64,000 bases of DNA from Cauispirillum nitrogeniifigens (GCF_049800675.1 NZ_JBLOOT010000015.1:1-64000), one strand, 5' to 3'. Positions 45,649 through 54,432 are shown, numbered from the stretch's first letter. Numbers and translations: made by a program. Notes: generated by a model from the sequence alone, not told the origin.

Positions 45649-46557
45649 ATGCCGTCGCGTCAGGGCAGCATGATGGACTGGGACAAGCTGCGCGTGTTCC
45701 ACACGGTCGCCGAGGCCGGGAGCTTCACCCATGCGGGGGAGCTTCTGAACCTCAGCCAGTCGGCGGTCAGCCGGCAGATCAGCGGACTGGAGGAAAGCCT
45801 CAACGTCTCGCTGTTCCACCGCCACGCGCGCGGCCTCATCCTGACCGAGCAGGGGGAGCTTCTGTACCGCACGGTGCACGAGGTCTTCGCCAAGCTGTCC
45901 ATGGTCGAGGCCCGCATCACCGAAAGCCGCGAAAAGCCCGAAGGGCCGCTGAAGGTGACCACCACCGTGGCCTTCGGGTCGGTGTGGCTGACCCCGCGCG
46001 TCAAGCAGTTCATGGAGACCTACCCCGACATCGACATGTCCATCCTGCTCGATGACGGGGAAGTCGACCTGGCCATGCGCCAGGCCGACGTGGCCATCCG
46101 CTTTTCGGTGCCGCGCCAGCCCGATCTGGTGCAGCGCCACCTGATTTCGCTGCACTACCATGTCTACGCGGCGCCGGAATACCTCAAGAAGTACGGCATG
46201 CCGAAGTCGCCCGCCGACCTCGACAACCACCGCCTGATCGTCTACGGCGAGGACGCCAAGGCGCCGGTGGAGAACATGAACTGGCTGCTGTCGGCCGGCA
46301 CCACCACGCCGCGCCTGCCGATCCTGCGGGTCAACAACATCTATGGCATCTATCGCGCGGTGCAGTCGGGCCTGGGCATCGCCGCCCTGCCCGACTACTT
46401 CTCCACCGTAGCCGCCAATCTGGTCCAGGTGCTGCCCGAACTGCGCGGGCCGAGCTTCGACTGCTACTTCGTCTATCCCGAGGAACTGCGCCATTCCAAG
46501 CGCGTGACGGTGTTCCGCGACTTCCTGCTGCAAAAGCTGTCGGAGCAGAGTTTTTAG
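45649..46557 (+). CDS. LysR-family transcriptional regulator
   Basis: Predicted 302-aa protein. The N-terminal helix-turn-helix (LRVFHTVAEAGSFTHAGELL, then NLSQSAVSRQISGLEE) is followed by a periplasmic-binding-like effector domain. It starts 18 nt after trxB and may be co-transcribed with it. Its target is not evident. The arrangement recalls LysR genes linked to oxidative stress, but the cysteines of OxyR are not apparent. Confidence 0.92.
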   Translation: MPSRQGSMMDWDKLRVFHTVAEAGSFTHAGELLNLSQSAVSRQISGLEESLNVSLFHRHARGLILTEQGELLYRTVHEVFAKLSMVEARITESREKPEGPLKVTTTVAFGSVWLTPRVKQFMETYPDIDMSILLDDGEVDLAMRQADVAIRFSVPRQPDLVQRHLISLHYHVYAAPEYLKKYGMPKSPADLDNHRLIVYGEDAKAPVENMNWLLSAGTTTPRLPILRVNNIYGIYRAVQSGLGIAALPDYFSTVAANLVQVLPELRGPSFDCYFVYPEELRHSKRVTVFRDFLLQKLSEQSF

Positions 46558-46564
46558 ATTTTTT

Positions 46565-46715
46565 TGAACCACCAAGACACTAAGGCACCAACGGGGGCGT
46601 ACCGAAGACGGCCTCATTCATCGCCGCGCGCAGCGCCGCAAACGTCTGCGGACGTTTATCTGCCTGCGGCGCCGACCAAAAGCCGTCTTGGTGCCTTGGC
46701 GTCTTGGTGGTTCAC
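46565..46715. repeat. CACCAAG palindromic repeat, copy 5
   Basis: Left arm TGAACCACCAAGACACTAAG, continuing GCACCAA. Right arm CCTTGGCGTCTTGGTGGTTC. The interior is nearly the same as in copy 4. Translated, one arm reads NHQDTKAP, so short open frames across it look like proteins but are repeat-derived. Confidence 0.92.
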
Positions 46716-46782
46716 AACTCCGCTTCCGCTTTCCCCGCCGCCGCCCCATGTAGGGGGCACACGAGACGAGGAGAGCGCCGCC

Positions 46783-47433
46783 ATGTGGTTCATGCCCCGC
46801 CACAAGATCGAGGTCCCGACCGCCGATCAGGCCCTGCCCGGCCGCGCCGAAGCCATGCCCGTGCCCGAGCGCCACGAGGTTCTGGGCACCCCGCTATCCG
46901 GTCCCCTCCCCGCCGGGTACGCCGAGGCGGTGTTCGGCCTGGGCTGCTTCTGGGGGGCGGAGCGCAAGTTCTGGCAGGTGCCGGGCGTCCATTCCACGGC
47001 GGTGGGCTATGCCGGGGGCCACACCCCGAACCCGACCTACGAGGAGGTCTGCTCCGGCCGCACCGGCCATGCCGAGGTGGTGCGCGTCGTCTTCGACCCC
47101 GCCCGCGTCCCCTATGAGGCCCTGCTGGCGGTGTTCTGGGAGAGCCACGACCCGACCCAGGGCATGCGCCAGGGCAACGACGTCGGCACCCAGTACCGCT
47201 CATGCATCCACACCGTCACCGCCGCCCAGCACGCCGCCGCCGAGGCCAGCCGCGCCGCCTACCAGCAGGCCCTCGCCCAGGCCGGCCACGGCGCCATCAC
47301 CACCGAGATCACCCCGGCCCCACCCTTCTACTTCGCCGAGGCGTTCCACCAGCAGTACCTGTCCAAGAACCCCGGCGGCTACTGCGGCCTGGGCGGCACG
47401 GGCGTGCGCTGCCCGACGGGGCTGACCGAGTAG
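46783..47433 (+). CDS. msrA: Peptide methionine sulfoxide reductase A
   Basis: Predicted 216-aa enzyme with the catalytic GCFWGAERKFWQVPGV motif, VGYAGG and YRSCIHT. The C-terminal GGYCGLGGTGVRCP carries resolving cysteines. It repairs oxidised methionine using thioredoxin, consistent with trxB nearby. The N-terminus carries an extra 45 residues compared with minimal forms. GAGGAG precedes the ATG. Confidence 0.97.
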   Translation: MWFMPRHKIEVPTADQALPGRAEAMPVPERHEVLGTPLSGPLPAGYAEAVFGLGCFWGAERKFWQVPGVHSTAVGYAGGHTPNPTYEEVCSGRTGHAEVVRVVFDPARVPYEALLAVFWESHDPTQGMRQGNDVGTQYRSCIHTVTAAQHAAAEASRAAYQQALAQAGHGAITTEITPAPPFYFAEAFHQQYLSKNPGGYCGLGGTGVRCPTGLTE

Positions 47434-47544
47434 GGGCCGGCGGGCAACCACCTGCGGCAACAGAGGAATCCGCCGAGACATGCACAAAACGCATGCCTGC
47501 CGCCGCCTTTTTGCCGTGGTCCGAAGGGGCTCCCTGCTCTAAAT

Positions 47545-47718
47545 AAGCTCCCACGCATGTTGCGTCGCAACTGCACGAGATCGACGGAGCGAACCCGCTT
47601 CGCTCCCCGTCGCCGCCGGGCTCCGCCCGGCACAGGGTCTCCGGATCCTACGTCTCCCAGACGTGAAGCCTCCCTGTTCAAACTTCACCCCCGGACTACG
47701 GTCCGGGGGTTTTCTTTT
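47545..47718 (+). ncRNA. Structured RNA candidate ending in a strong terminator
   Basis: The 315-bp gap between msrA and the IS256 remnant contains five consecutive hairpins: GTTGC/GCAAC (47559-47571), GACGGAGCGAA with its partner (47583-47611), CCGGGC/GCCCGG (47616-47630) and ACGTCT/AGACGT (47650-47664). The last is a terminator, ACCCCCGGAC-TACG-GTCCGGGGGT with TTTCTTTT (47687-47718). No good open frame or ribosome site is present. It may be an independent small RNA or an unusually long msrA 3' UTR. I could not fold it into the long rod of 6S RNA or match tmRNA or SRP RNA. No convincing promoter was found. Confidence 0.5.
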
Positions 47719-47748
47719 GCGGCGGGTGGAGGCTGGGGACTAAAAAGT

Positions 47749-48969
47749 CATGTCCCTGGGAGTGGTGTAAATGCGCCGGCATGACCGTCGTCTTCGGCGG
47801 GCTGAGGCCGCCGGTCAGGCTGCGGCGATGGCAGGCAGCCTCGTCTGATCATCGCTGACGGCGGCGAGATGTTCCAGGGCCATGTAGCGGCGCTGGACGG
47901 CCCATTCGTCGGACTGCTCCATCAGGATGGCGCCGGCCAGGCGGATCACGGCGCGGTCGTTGGGGAAGATGCCCACGGCGTCGGCGCGGCGCTTGACCTC
48001 GCGGTTGAGGCGCTCCAGAGGGTTGGGGCTGCGGAGCTGAGGCCGGTGGGCCTTGGGGAAGCCCATGTGGGCCAGGACGTCGGTCTCGGCCTCGTCCATC
48101 AAGGTGCCCAGCCTGGGATAACGCTCGCGCAGGCGATCGGCGACGTCGCGCCACTGGGCGGCGGCCCGCTCGGCATCGGTTTCGGCGAAGGCCGTGCGGA
48201 TGAGGGCGGCCACCATCTGGCGCTGCCCCTTGGGGACGTGGGCCAGGGCGTTGCGCATGAAGTGGACGCGGCAGCGCTGCCAGGTGGCGCTCAGGGCCTT
48301 GGCCGCAACCGCCTTGAGCCCCTCGTGGGCGTCGGAGACCACCAGCTTGACGCCACGCAGGCCTCGCCGGGTCAGCGAGCGCAGGAAGGGCAGCCAGAAG
48401 GTCTCGGCCTCGCTGGGGCCGGTGGCCATGCCCAGGACCTCGCGGCGGCCGTCGGTGTTGACGCCCACGGCGATTATCACCGCCACCGAGACGATGCGCC
48501 CGGCCTCCCGCGCCTTCACGTAGGCCTCCTGGATGACGGCGGTCAGCGCCTTTTCGGCCGTGCGCCGGGGCTCCAGGAAGGCCGGGAAGTACCCTGGCGC
48601 AGCTTGGGGATATTCAGCTCGACGGCGCCGGCGCGGGTTTGTCACAAGCGGTCGCGGTAGCCGTTGCGGGAGTTGGCCCGCTGCGGGCTGCGCTCGTGGG
48701 GCGCCGCATTGCAAACCGCCTCGACCTCGTAGTCCATCAGCCGCTGGGCGAGGTCGCTGTCGGAGCCCTTCTCAAGAAGCTCGGCAAGGGCCACTCTGTC
48801 CATGGTCATCGTCTTGGTCTCCGGTGAGTTGCTGTGTCGCAACCTCAACCTACCGAAAACCGGCGATGACCGCCCCTTAGGGGGGCGCTCGGGGATGATG
48901 CCTCCGGGCGCTCCGCGCCCTCCGCCATCATCCCCGACCGAACGCTCTTACACCACGTCGTGGGACATG
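47749..48969 (-). mobile_element. Degenerate IS256-family insertion sequence
   Basis: CATGTCCC-N5-GTGGTGTAA at the left end (47749-47770) and its inverted counterpart at the right end (48948-48969) are imperfect terminal inverted repeats flanking the transposase remnant. The 1.22-kb length is about 0.2 kb shorter than usual, matching an internal deletion in the gene. I see no clear target duplication. Confidence 0.82.
47815..48809 (-). pseudogene. IS256-family transposase, inactivated
   Basis: The start is the ATG at 48809 with GGAG upstream, then ALAELLEKGSDSDLAQRLMD. Three lesions are visible: a TGA at 48642-48644 where the family has tryptophan (NGYRDRL-stop-QTRAGAVEL), a frameshift near 48594 (IPKLRQG/YFPAFLEPR), and an in-frame deletion near 48519. 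There IQEAYV is joined directly to KAREAGRIVSVAVI, removing the region with the first catalytic aspartate. The rest of the DDE domain (VVSDAHEGLK, WQRCRVHFMRNALAHVP, SPNPLERLNREVKRR) remains readable. It cannot transpose on its own. Confidence 0.92.
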
Positions 48970-49040
48970 GCCAAGATGGCGCGTAGGTGCCTGACCGGGA
49001 GGCGGCGGAAAGCGCCTCGCGCTCACCTTGTCCAGAAAGC

Positions 49041-49074
49041 AAAAAGAGAGCCCGGAGCTAAAGCCGCTCCGGGC
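49041..49074 (-). terminator. Terminator downstream of soxZ
   Basis: On the minus strand GCCCGGAGC and GCTCCGGGC form a 9-bp stem followed by TCTCTTTTTGC, about 90 nt past the soxZ stop. Confidence 0.85.
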
Positions 49075-49166
49075 AAGGTTTCCTGGTGTCTTAGGTCGCG
49101 AAAAATGGGACGCGCGGCCGGGACGCCAGGGTCCACCACTCCAGGAAGGAAGGATGGTTCGGAAAA

Positions 49167-49478
49167 TCAGGCGACCTTGAAGTCCGCCTTGTCGCTGGCG
49201 CCGGTGTTGTCGACCCAGGAGCAGACGATGGCGTCACCCTTCTTGGCGCCGTTGACGAAGATTTCCAGGTAAGGGTTGGTCGACACCGCCTGTCCCCACG
49301 CCGCATCCAGCGCCGGCGCGCCGTTCACCTCGACCGTGACCTGCTGGATGAAGTGCGGAGGCACCACCGCGCCGGTCTTGGCGTCCCGGCCCTCGGTCTT
49401 CATGGGGTGGGTGATCAGCAGGCGGATTTCGGCGCCGCCGTCGCGCTCCTTGGCGCGACACTTGATCGTATTGGACAT
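49167..49478 (-). CDS. soxZ: Thiosulfate-oxidation carrier subunit SoxZ
   Basis: Predicted 103-aa protein without a signal peptide, as usual for SoxZ, which is exported bound to SoxY. The family pattern EIRLLITHPMKTEGRDAKTG, then PPHFIQQVTVEVNG and PYLEIFVNGAKKGD is complete. It lies 40 nt downstream of soxY on the same strand. Confidence 0.96.
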   Translation of the reverse strand: MSNTIKCRAKERDGGAEIRLLITHPMKTEGRDAKTGAVVPPHFIQQVTVEVNGAPALDAAWGQAVSTNPYLEIFVNGAKKGDAIVCSWVDNTGASDKADFKVA

Positions 49479-49518
49479 GGCTCTCTCCTTTGCCTCGCCG
49501 TTGACGTCGCCAGCGACC

Positions 49519-49992
49519 TCAGCCGCCGCAGCCGCCGATGGTGACCTTGATCTCGCGGCTGGCCTTGTAGAGCTTGCCGTCCGCCCGCACGATGGCGGTG
49601 ATCGGCTGCGTCTTGGCCAGCTTGAAGCGCGTCGTCACCTCGGGCCGGGTCTGGGTGGGGAACCGATAGGTGGCCGCCAACGGCCGGGGGTTGCCCTCCA
49701 GCACGAAGCTGATGGCTTCCGTGTTCGGAATGGCGGAGCTGACGGTGATCGGCACCACCGTACCGTTCTCCGCGATCTCCGGCGCCACGATGGTGATCTG
49801 GGCGCTGACCTCGGGCACTTGGCCGTCGTACATGGCCTTCATCACGCCGTCGGTGTCAGCGGCATCGAAAGCCTTTTGCGGCCATGCCGCGAGGACCGTG
49901 CGAGGGCTCAGGGCGCCGGAGGCGAGGCCGCCGAGGCAGGCCACCGTCAGGGCGCCCAGGCGCAGGAAGCTCCTGCGGGTATAGTCGGACAT
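49519..49992 (-). CDS. soxY: Thiosulfate-oxidation carrier subunit SoxY
   Basis: Predicted 157-aa protein. A twin-arginine signal (YTRRSFLRLGALTVACLGGL) precedes the mature part, which ends in the hallmark TIGGCGG. Its cysteine carries the sulfur intermediates during thiosulfate oxidation. The ATG at 49992 has CGGAG upstream. A -24/-12 promoter lies 65 nt before the start, divergent from the histidine kinase gene. soxB, the partner hydrolase, is not in the window. Confidence 0.97.
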   Translation of the reverse strand: MSDYTRRSFLRLGALTVACLGGLASGALSPRTVLAAWPQKAFDAADTDGVMKAMYDGQVPEVSAQITIVAPEIAENGTVVPITVSSAIPNTEAISFVLEGNPRPLAATYRFPTQTRPEVTTRFKLAKTQPITAIVRADGKLYKASREIKVTIGGCGG

Positions 49993-50056
49993 GTGGACGT
50001 CTCCGATGATTATTCGTTGCGTCATCCCTATCGCCCGGGGCGATGCGGGGACACCT

Positions 50057-50072
50057 TGCACGGCCCGTACCA
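50057..50072 (-). promoter_or_regulatory. Sigma54 (-24/-12) promoter of soxYZ
   Basis: The minus strand reads TGGTACGGGCCGTGCA, with GG and GC separated by exactly 10 nt and close to the TGGCAC-N5-TTGCA consensus. The GC is 65 nt from the soxY ATG, the same distance as in the soxA promoter. Confidence 0.7.
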
Positions 50073-50125
50073 CTCGCGCCGAAGCAGGCGCCACCGGGCT
50101 TTTCGAGCGGCGGGCCGGCCGGCGG

Positions 50126-50143
50126 ATAGGGCATTTTGCCATA
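50126..50143. promoter_or_regulatory. Candidate activator site upstream of soxYZ
   Basis: ATAGGGCATTTTGCCATA contains the dyad GGCA-TTT-TGCC and resembles ATAGGGAATATTTCCCCAT upstream of soxA. It lies 54 nt upstream of the -24 element, a suitable place for an NtrC-type activator. Confidence 0.5.
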
Positions 50144-50251
50144 CGTCCCTTGGGGCGTTTTGGGGCAGCGTCGGCAGGGCCGGTGATGGCGCTGGAAAAG
50201 TCACCGCCCTTGCCGGATGCTGAAGACAGTCCAGGGCAGGAGGCCCCCCAG

Positions 50252-51958
50252 ATGAGCGAAGCAGCAGTCACGCCGCGGCCCGTCCGTTTTCCGGGCGCGG
50301 AGGCTTGGCGGGCGGATTCCCTCCTGACCCGGATGGTGGCTGGTGTCCTTGCCATCGTCGCCCTGATGACCGGGCTCCTGTTCATCGGCCTGGATCGCCT
50401 GGTGACTTTGCACTTTTCCCAGATCCACGAACAGCGCCTGGCGCAGTACGCCTCCGATGCCCGCCGTGTCATCGAGCGCGAAACCATGGCGCTGTCCCGC
50501 CAGGCCGCCCTGGCGGCGCGGGACTCCTCGCTGAACCATTCCGCGCAGTACCACCTGCTGCTACAGGGCGAGAAGCGCGCGGTGGAAAGCGATGTGGACG
50601 AAATCCGCCGTAGCTTCGAGCTGGACGCTATCACCTTGCGCGACGCCAGCGGCAACGCGGTGGTGACGCATGGCGAAGCGCTGCCGGCCTTCATGCATCC
50701 CGGCGGGCTGCTGCCCGAGTGGAGGAGCGCGCCGCACGCCGGTGCCGCCTGGATCGACGGCCGCCTGTGGCTGGTCGCCGAGGCGCCGCTCAGCATCGCC
50801 GGAGGCAGCGCGGCATCCCTACAGATCGGCCGGCCGATGGACCGCATTGCCGAGGCTGCGGGGCTATTCAGCTCGGTCGCGGCGGTCCTGCCCGTCGGGG
50901 CAGACGAGGCGGGCAAGCCGGGCGCCGCACGGTTCACCCTGACCACCATCAACGGCGAGACCCTGGTGCTCGAAATCGCCGCTCCCAATCCGGTGGCTCC
51001 AGCCCTGGCCCGCGCCAAGGCCATCATCGCCACCGCCCTGGCAGCGACCGCGCTGCTGCTGGTGCTCACGTTGTCCTACTATATGCGCGGCCAGCTCCGG
51101 CCATTGCGGGAACTGACCGATGCCGCCGAGCAGGTGGTGGGGTCCCTGGCCCGGGGCACTCCTCTCCAGGTCCGGGTTTCGGGGCACGGCGAGGTGGCAC
51201 GGCTGGTCCAGGCGTTCAATGCGATGCTGCACGACCTCGGCTCCTTCGCCCGGCGCGAACGCCAGGTTCGTGAAGCCGAAAAGCTGTCGGCCATCGGACG
51301 GGTGGCCGCCCGCGTGGCGCACGACATCAACAACCCGATCACCGTCATCCGTAGCGCCGCGAAGCTGATGCTGCGCGATCAGGCGCTGGACGCCCAGATG
51401 CGGGACGACCTGGAGGTCATCGTCCGACACGGCGACCGATGCAGCCGCATCGTCGACAACCTCCTGCGCTTCGGCCGCCCCATCCGCCTCGACCGCCGGC
51501 CGATCAATCTGGCTGCCTGCGTCCGCCGGTTCTTCGCCGACCGCGCCAAGTCGGGCCAGGACCAGCCCTACCGCCTGATCGCGCCGGAAAGCCCGGTGGT
51601 TGCCGACGGCGATCAGGAGCAGTTGGCGCAGATGTTCGAGAACCTGATCGCCAACGCCTATGAGTCCAACGGCGGGCAGGAGATCGAGGTGGAGGTGGGC
51701 CAGATGGACCGCCTGGTGTTCATCCGCATCGCCGACCACGGCCGCGGCTTCGACCCCGAAAATATCGACCGGATCTTCGAATTCTATTTCTCCACGAAGG
51801 GGGGCGGCTCGGGTCTCGGATTGCCCAACGCTCAGGCCGTGGCCCATGCCCATGGCGGGGAGATCCGGGTGTCCGACGCAGCCACTGGCGAGGTCACGGT
51901 ATGGCTGGAAGCGGCCCCCTTGGGACGGGACGCGCCGCCAAGTTGCTCGCTGGTCTGA
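50252..51958 (+). CDS. Membrane sensor histidine kinase linked to sox genes
   Basis: Predicted 568-aa NtrB-like kinase. TM1 spans about residues 28-50, a periplasmic sensor about 51-250, TM2 about 254-277, then HAMP, the H-box RVAHDINNPITVIRSAAK (H357) and an ATPase with NLIANAYESNGG, DHGRGFD and GGGSGLGLPNAQ. AGGAGG lies 9 nt before the ATG. The gene is divergent from soxY and converges with the binding-protein gene, 4 nt apart. Its partner regulator is probably the sigma54 activator at 52898-54274, and the binding protein a likely ligand receptor for its periplasmic domain. That three-way pairing is inference from position. Confidence 0.9.
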   Translation: MSEAAVTPRPVRFPGAEAWRADSLLTRMVAGVLAIVALMTGLLFIGLDRLVTLHFSQIHEQRLAQYASDARRVIERETMALSRQAALAARDSSLNHSAQYHLLLQGEKRAVESDVDEIRRSFELDAITLRDASGNAVVTHGEALPAFMHPGGLLPEWRSAPHAGAAWIDGRLWLVAEAPLSIAGGSAASLQIGRPMDRIAEAAGLFSSVAAVLPVGADEAGKPGAARFTLTTINGETLVLEIAAPNPVAPALARAKAIIATALAATALLLVLTLSYYMRGQLRPLRELTDAAEQVVGSLARGTPLQVRVSGHGEVARLVQAFNAMLHDLGSFARRERQVREAEKLSAIGRVAARVAHDINNPITVIRSAAKLMLRDQALDAQMRDDLEVIVRHGDRCSRIVDNLLRFGRPIRLDRRPINLAACVRRFFADRAKSGQDQPYRLIAPESPVVADGDQEQLAQMFENLIANAYESNGGQEIEVEVGQMDRLVFIRIADHGRGFDPENIDRIFEFYFSTKGGGSGLGLPNAQAVAHAHGGEIRVSDAATGEVTVWLEAAPLGRDAPPSCSLV

Positions 51959-51962
51959 CCGT

Positions 51963-52901
51963 TCAGGCGCGGCGCTCCACCGGCAGCAACCTGGCGGCCA
52001 TGGCGGCCTGCCCGGTGGCCCCGGCGAGGGCATCGAAGAAGGGGGCCATGACGGCGGGGCGCCAGTCGCGGTGAAGCAGCGCGAACGGCCCGGTCAGCGG
52101 GTAGTCCGCCGGGGGCGGACCGTCCAGGCCAGGGCGCACCCCGTCGAGGGCGAGGACCTTCAGCCGGCCGGCGGCGACAAGGGGTGCGGCGATCACCCAG
52201 CTGTTGATCCCGATGGCGCCGGGGAAACGGGCCACCAGCCCCAGCGCCTCCTCGTCCGTCTTCGCGCGCAAGGCCAAGGATGGCCACGCCCCACGCGCGT
52301 CGAGCAGAGCCTCGCGGACCGGCTCGCGGTAGTCGGCACAGTGCTCAAAGGCGACGAAGGCCAGGGGGTGGCGGGCGCCGCCAGGAGCGCCCGCCAACTC
52401 GCCCCAATCGGTGACGCGGCCCCGGGCGACCGCGCGCAGGGTCTCCATGTCCAGCCCGTCGAGCGGATTGTCGGGATGAACAAGCACGACCTTGAGGTCG
52501 CGGGCCACCACGGTCTGCTTCAGCACCCCCTGCCGCAGACCCCAGACCTCGCCACAGCACACGGCTCCCAGATGAGCCCTGCCGTTGGCCACCGGCTCGA
52601 TGCCATCGTCGCAGCCGCCGCCCAGGATGGTGACCCGCAGCCCCGTCTCCCGCTGGAAGGCGATGGCGAAGGGGGCCAGAAAGCCCTCCTTCAGCAACCG
52701 GGAGCCGGAGATGATCAGGTCGCTCGCCGCGGTGGTGGGTATCACCGGAAGTTGCCCCTCAAGGCACCGTGACCGCGCGATGGCCTCCAGCGCCGCAGCA
52801 GTAGCGCCAGTGCCCGGCGCGGCTGCCCGCGCCCATCCGAAGCCGCCGGCGGCACAGGCCAGTCCCGCCCCTGCCGTCAGCAAAAAATCGCGGCGTTTCA
52901 T
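51963..52901 (-). CDS. Tat-exported PstS-like periplasmic binding protein
   Basis: Predicted 312-aa protein. The start MKRRDFLLTAGAGLACAAGG is a twin-arginine signal. The mature part follows the PstS-like fold: ASDLIISGSRLLKEGFLAPF, HLGAVCCGEVWG, LVHPDNPLDGLDMETLRAVA, GAIGINSWV. No permease or ATPase genes are nearby, so a sensing role is more likely than transport. Unusual cysteines (C97, C115, C116 and C188) fall in loops that form the ligand cleft in the family. The ATG overlaps the stop of the sigma54 activator, so the two are coupled. Confidence 0.85.
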   Translation of the reverse strand: MKRRDFLLTAGAGLACAAGGFGWARAAAPGTGATAAALEAIARSRCLEGQLPVIPTTAASDLIISGSRLLKEGFLAPFAIAFQRETGLRVTILGGGCDDGIEPVANGRAHLGAVCCGEVWGLRQGVLKQTVVARDLKVVLVHPDNPLDGLDMETLRAVARGRVTDWGELAGAPGGARHPLAFVAFEHCADYREPVREALLDARGAWPSLALRAKTDEEALGLVARFPGAIGINSWVIAAPLVAAGRLKVLALDGVRPGLDGPPPADYPLTGPFALLHRDWRPAVMAPFFDALAGATGQAAMAARLLPVERRA

Positions 52902-54274
52902 GGGCTGTCCTCCCGCATGTCATGGTCCTGGGCCAGCTTCCGCAGCAGGGTCTTGTAGTCGATGGACAGCAGGCGCGCCGTCTGGGCCTTGTTGCCCCCC
53001 GCGGTGGCCAGCACGTGGCGGACGTAGCGGCGTTCCATCTCCGCCAGGGTCGTGATTTCGGCGAAGCCACCGCGCTCGCCCTGGGCCCGCGAGGACGGCG
53101 GGTGCAGCAGAGTGGGAAGCCCGATCTCCACGGCGCCCTCGGGGGCGAGGATCACCAGTTCCTCGATGGCGTTCTCCAACTCACGGATGTTGCCCGGCCA
53201 GGCGCGCGCCATCAGGTCGGCCAGGGCGGCATCGGACAGCCGCCGTGCCCGGCGGCCGTGGGCCCGGCAATAGCGGTGCACGAATTCCTCGGCAAGCACC
53301 GGAATGTCCTCCGTCCTCTCGCGCAGGGCCGGCAGGGTCACGTTGAGGACCCGCAGGCGGTGATAGAGGTCGCGCCGGAAGCGGCCCTCCTGGACGGCCC
53401 CCTCCAGGTCCTCGTTGGAGGCGGCGATCAGGCGGAACTCCACCGCGATCGTCTTTTCGGCGCCGACTGGGCGCACGGCCTTGTCCTGGATGGCGCGCAG
53501 CAGCTTGGCCTGGACCTGCGGCGACATGGCGTTGACTTCGTCGAGGAACAGGACGCCACCGTGAGCGGCCAGCAGGAGCCCCTTGCGCTCCCCCGCGGCG
53601 CCGGTGAAGGCGCCGGCCCGGTGCCCGAACAGCTCGGACTCGGCCAACTCGGCTGGAATGGCCGCCGCGTTGACGGCGACGAACGGCCCCTGCCCGGCGT
53701 GAAGCGCCCGCGCCACGAGTTCCTTGCCGGTGCCGCTTTCACCGGAGATGAGCACATTGGCATTAGCCGTCCGCACGCGGCGCAGCCATTCCTTCAGCGC
53801 CGCGACCTGGGGCGACACCCCCTTGATCGCCGCCAGGGCGGGGTCTTCGTCCGCCCAGGCGCGGGCGCGCTGGTCGAACTCCCGCCCGACCTTGGCGAGC
53901 ATCAGTTCTATGGTGTCGGGGTCGAACGGCTTGGGCAGGAAATCGAAGGCGCCCAGCCGAACCGCCTTCACCGCGTTGTCGATGCTGGAATAGGCGCTGA
54001 CGACGATGATCGGGACGATGGGGTCGACCGTGCGGATCAACTCGATGGCCTCGAAGCCGTCCATGTCGGGCATGACCAAGTCGAGGAACACCATGTCGGG
54101 CGGCGTTCGCGCAAACAGGGCGGCGACGTCGAAGCGTCCACCGCGGATCAGGACCTCGTAAGGACCGGCCGCCTGGATGATCCGCTGGAGCATGCGCGCC
54201 AGATCCGGCTCGTCCTCAATGACCAGGACCCGGGTCGCCTTGCCGGCCGCCGACATCGCCTGGGGTGGCGCCAT
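52898..54274 (-). CDS. NtrC-type sigma54-dependent response regulator of the sox region
   Basis: Predicted 458-aa protein. The receiver domain has phospho-acceptor D65 in MVFLDLVMPD. The AAA+ domain has Walker A GESGTGKE (178-185), the sigma54-contacting loop GAFTGA (221-226) and Walker B GGVLFLDEVNAM. The C-terminal Fis-type helix-turn-helix is GGNKAQTARLLSIDYKTLLR. The ATG at 54274 has AGGAGGAG upstream. It is divergent from soxA, whose promoter is of the -24/-12 type. Activation of soxA and soxY by this protein is the simplest reading, though it is not proven. Confidence 0.93.
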   Translation of the reverse strand: MAPPQAMSAAGKATRVLVIEDEPDLARMLQRIIQAAGPYEVLIRGGRFDVAALFARTPPDMVFLDLVMPDMDGFEAIELIRTVDPIVPIIVVSAYSSIDNAVKAVRLGAFDFLPKPFDPDTIELMLAKVGREFDQRARAWADEDPALAAIKGVSPQVAALKEWLRRVRTANANVLISGESGTGKELVARALHAGQGPFVAVNAAAIPAELAESELFGHRAGAFTGAAGERKGLLLAAHGGVLFLDEVNAMSPQVQAKLLRAIQDKAVRPVGAEKTIAVEFRLIAASNEDLEGAVQEGRFRRDLYHRLRVLNVTLPALRERTEDIPVLAEEFVHRYCRAHGRRARRLSDAALADLMARAWPGNIRELENAIEELVILAPEGAVEIGLPTLLHPPSSRAQGERGGFAEITTLAEMERRYVRHVLATAGGNKAQTARLLSIDYKTLLRKLAQDHDMREDSP

Positions 54275-54316
54275 GGCCTCTCCTCCTGCCCTTGCACCAG
54301 AATAGCATTACCCGCC

Positions 54317-54353
54317 GGTCGTCCGACCATAGGGAATATTTCCCCATCGGTCG
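54317..54353. promoter_or_regulatory. Candidate activator-binding dyads upstream of soxA
   Basis: GGTCG-TC-CGACC (54317-54328) overlaps a larger dyad: CGACC ... GGGAA-TAT-TTCCC ... GGTCG (54324-54353) with core ATAGGGAATATTTCCCCAT. It lies about 80-115 nt upstream of the -24 element, the usual range for sigma54 activators. A separate TGGCG-AAA-CGCCA palindrome is at 54364-54376. Confidence 0.55.
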
Positions 54354-54432
54354 CGTGCATCTATGGCGAAACGCCACAGGCGGGCCGGGGCCACCGCCGC
54401 GCCACCACCGGCTTTCGCCCTTGCCGCCCGAC

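Noticed and set aside
46564..46720. Short open frames with NHQDTKAP-like peptides across the CACCAAG repeats
   Set aside because: The coding potential comes from the repeat itself. The same peptide appears at several copies in different contexts, with no start signals.
47545..47718. 6S RNA, tmRNA or SRP RNA in the msrA downstream gap
   Set aside because: The stems are consecutive short hairpins, not the long rod of 6S RNA. No tmRNA tag or SRP GGAA-type loop signature was seen.
47741..48977. Target-site duplication of the IS256 remnant
   Set aside because: The 8-9 bp on either side (AAAAAGT and GCCAAGAT) do not match. It has probably been lost by decay or rearrangement.
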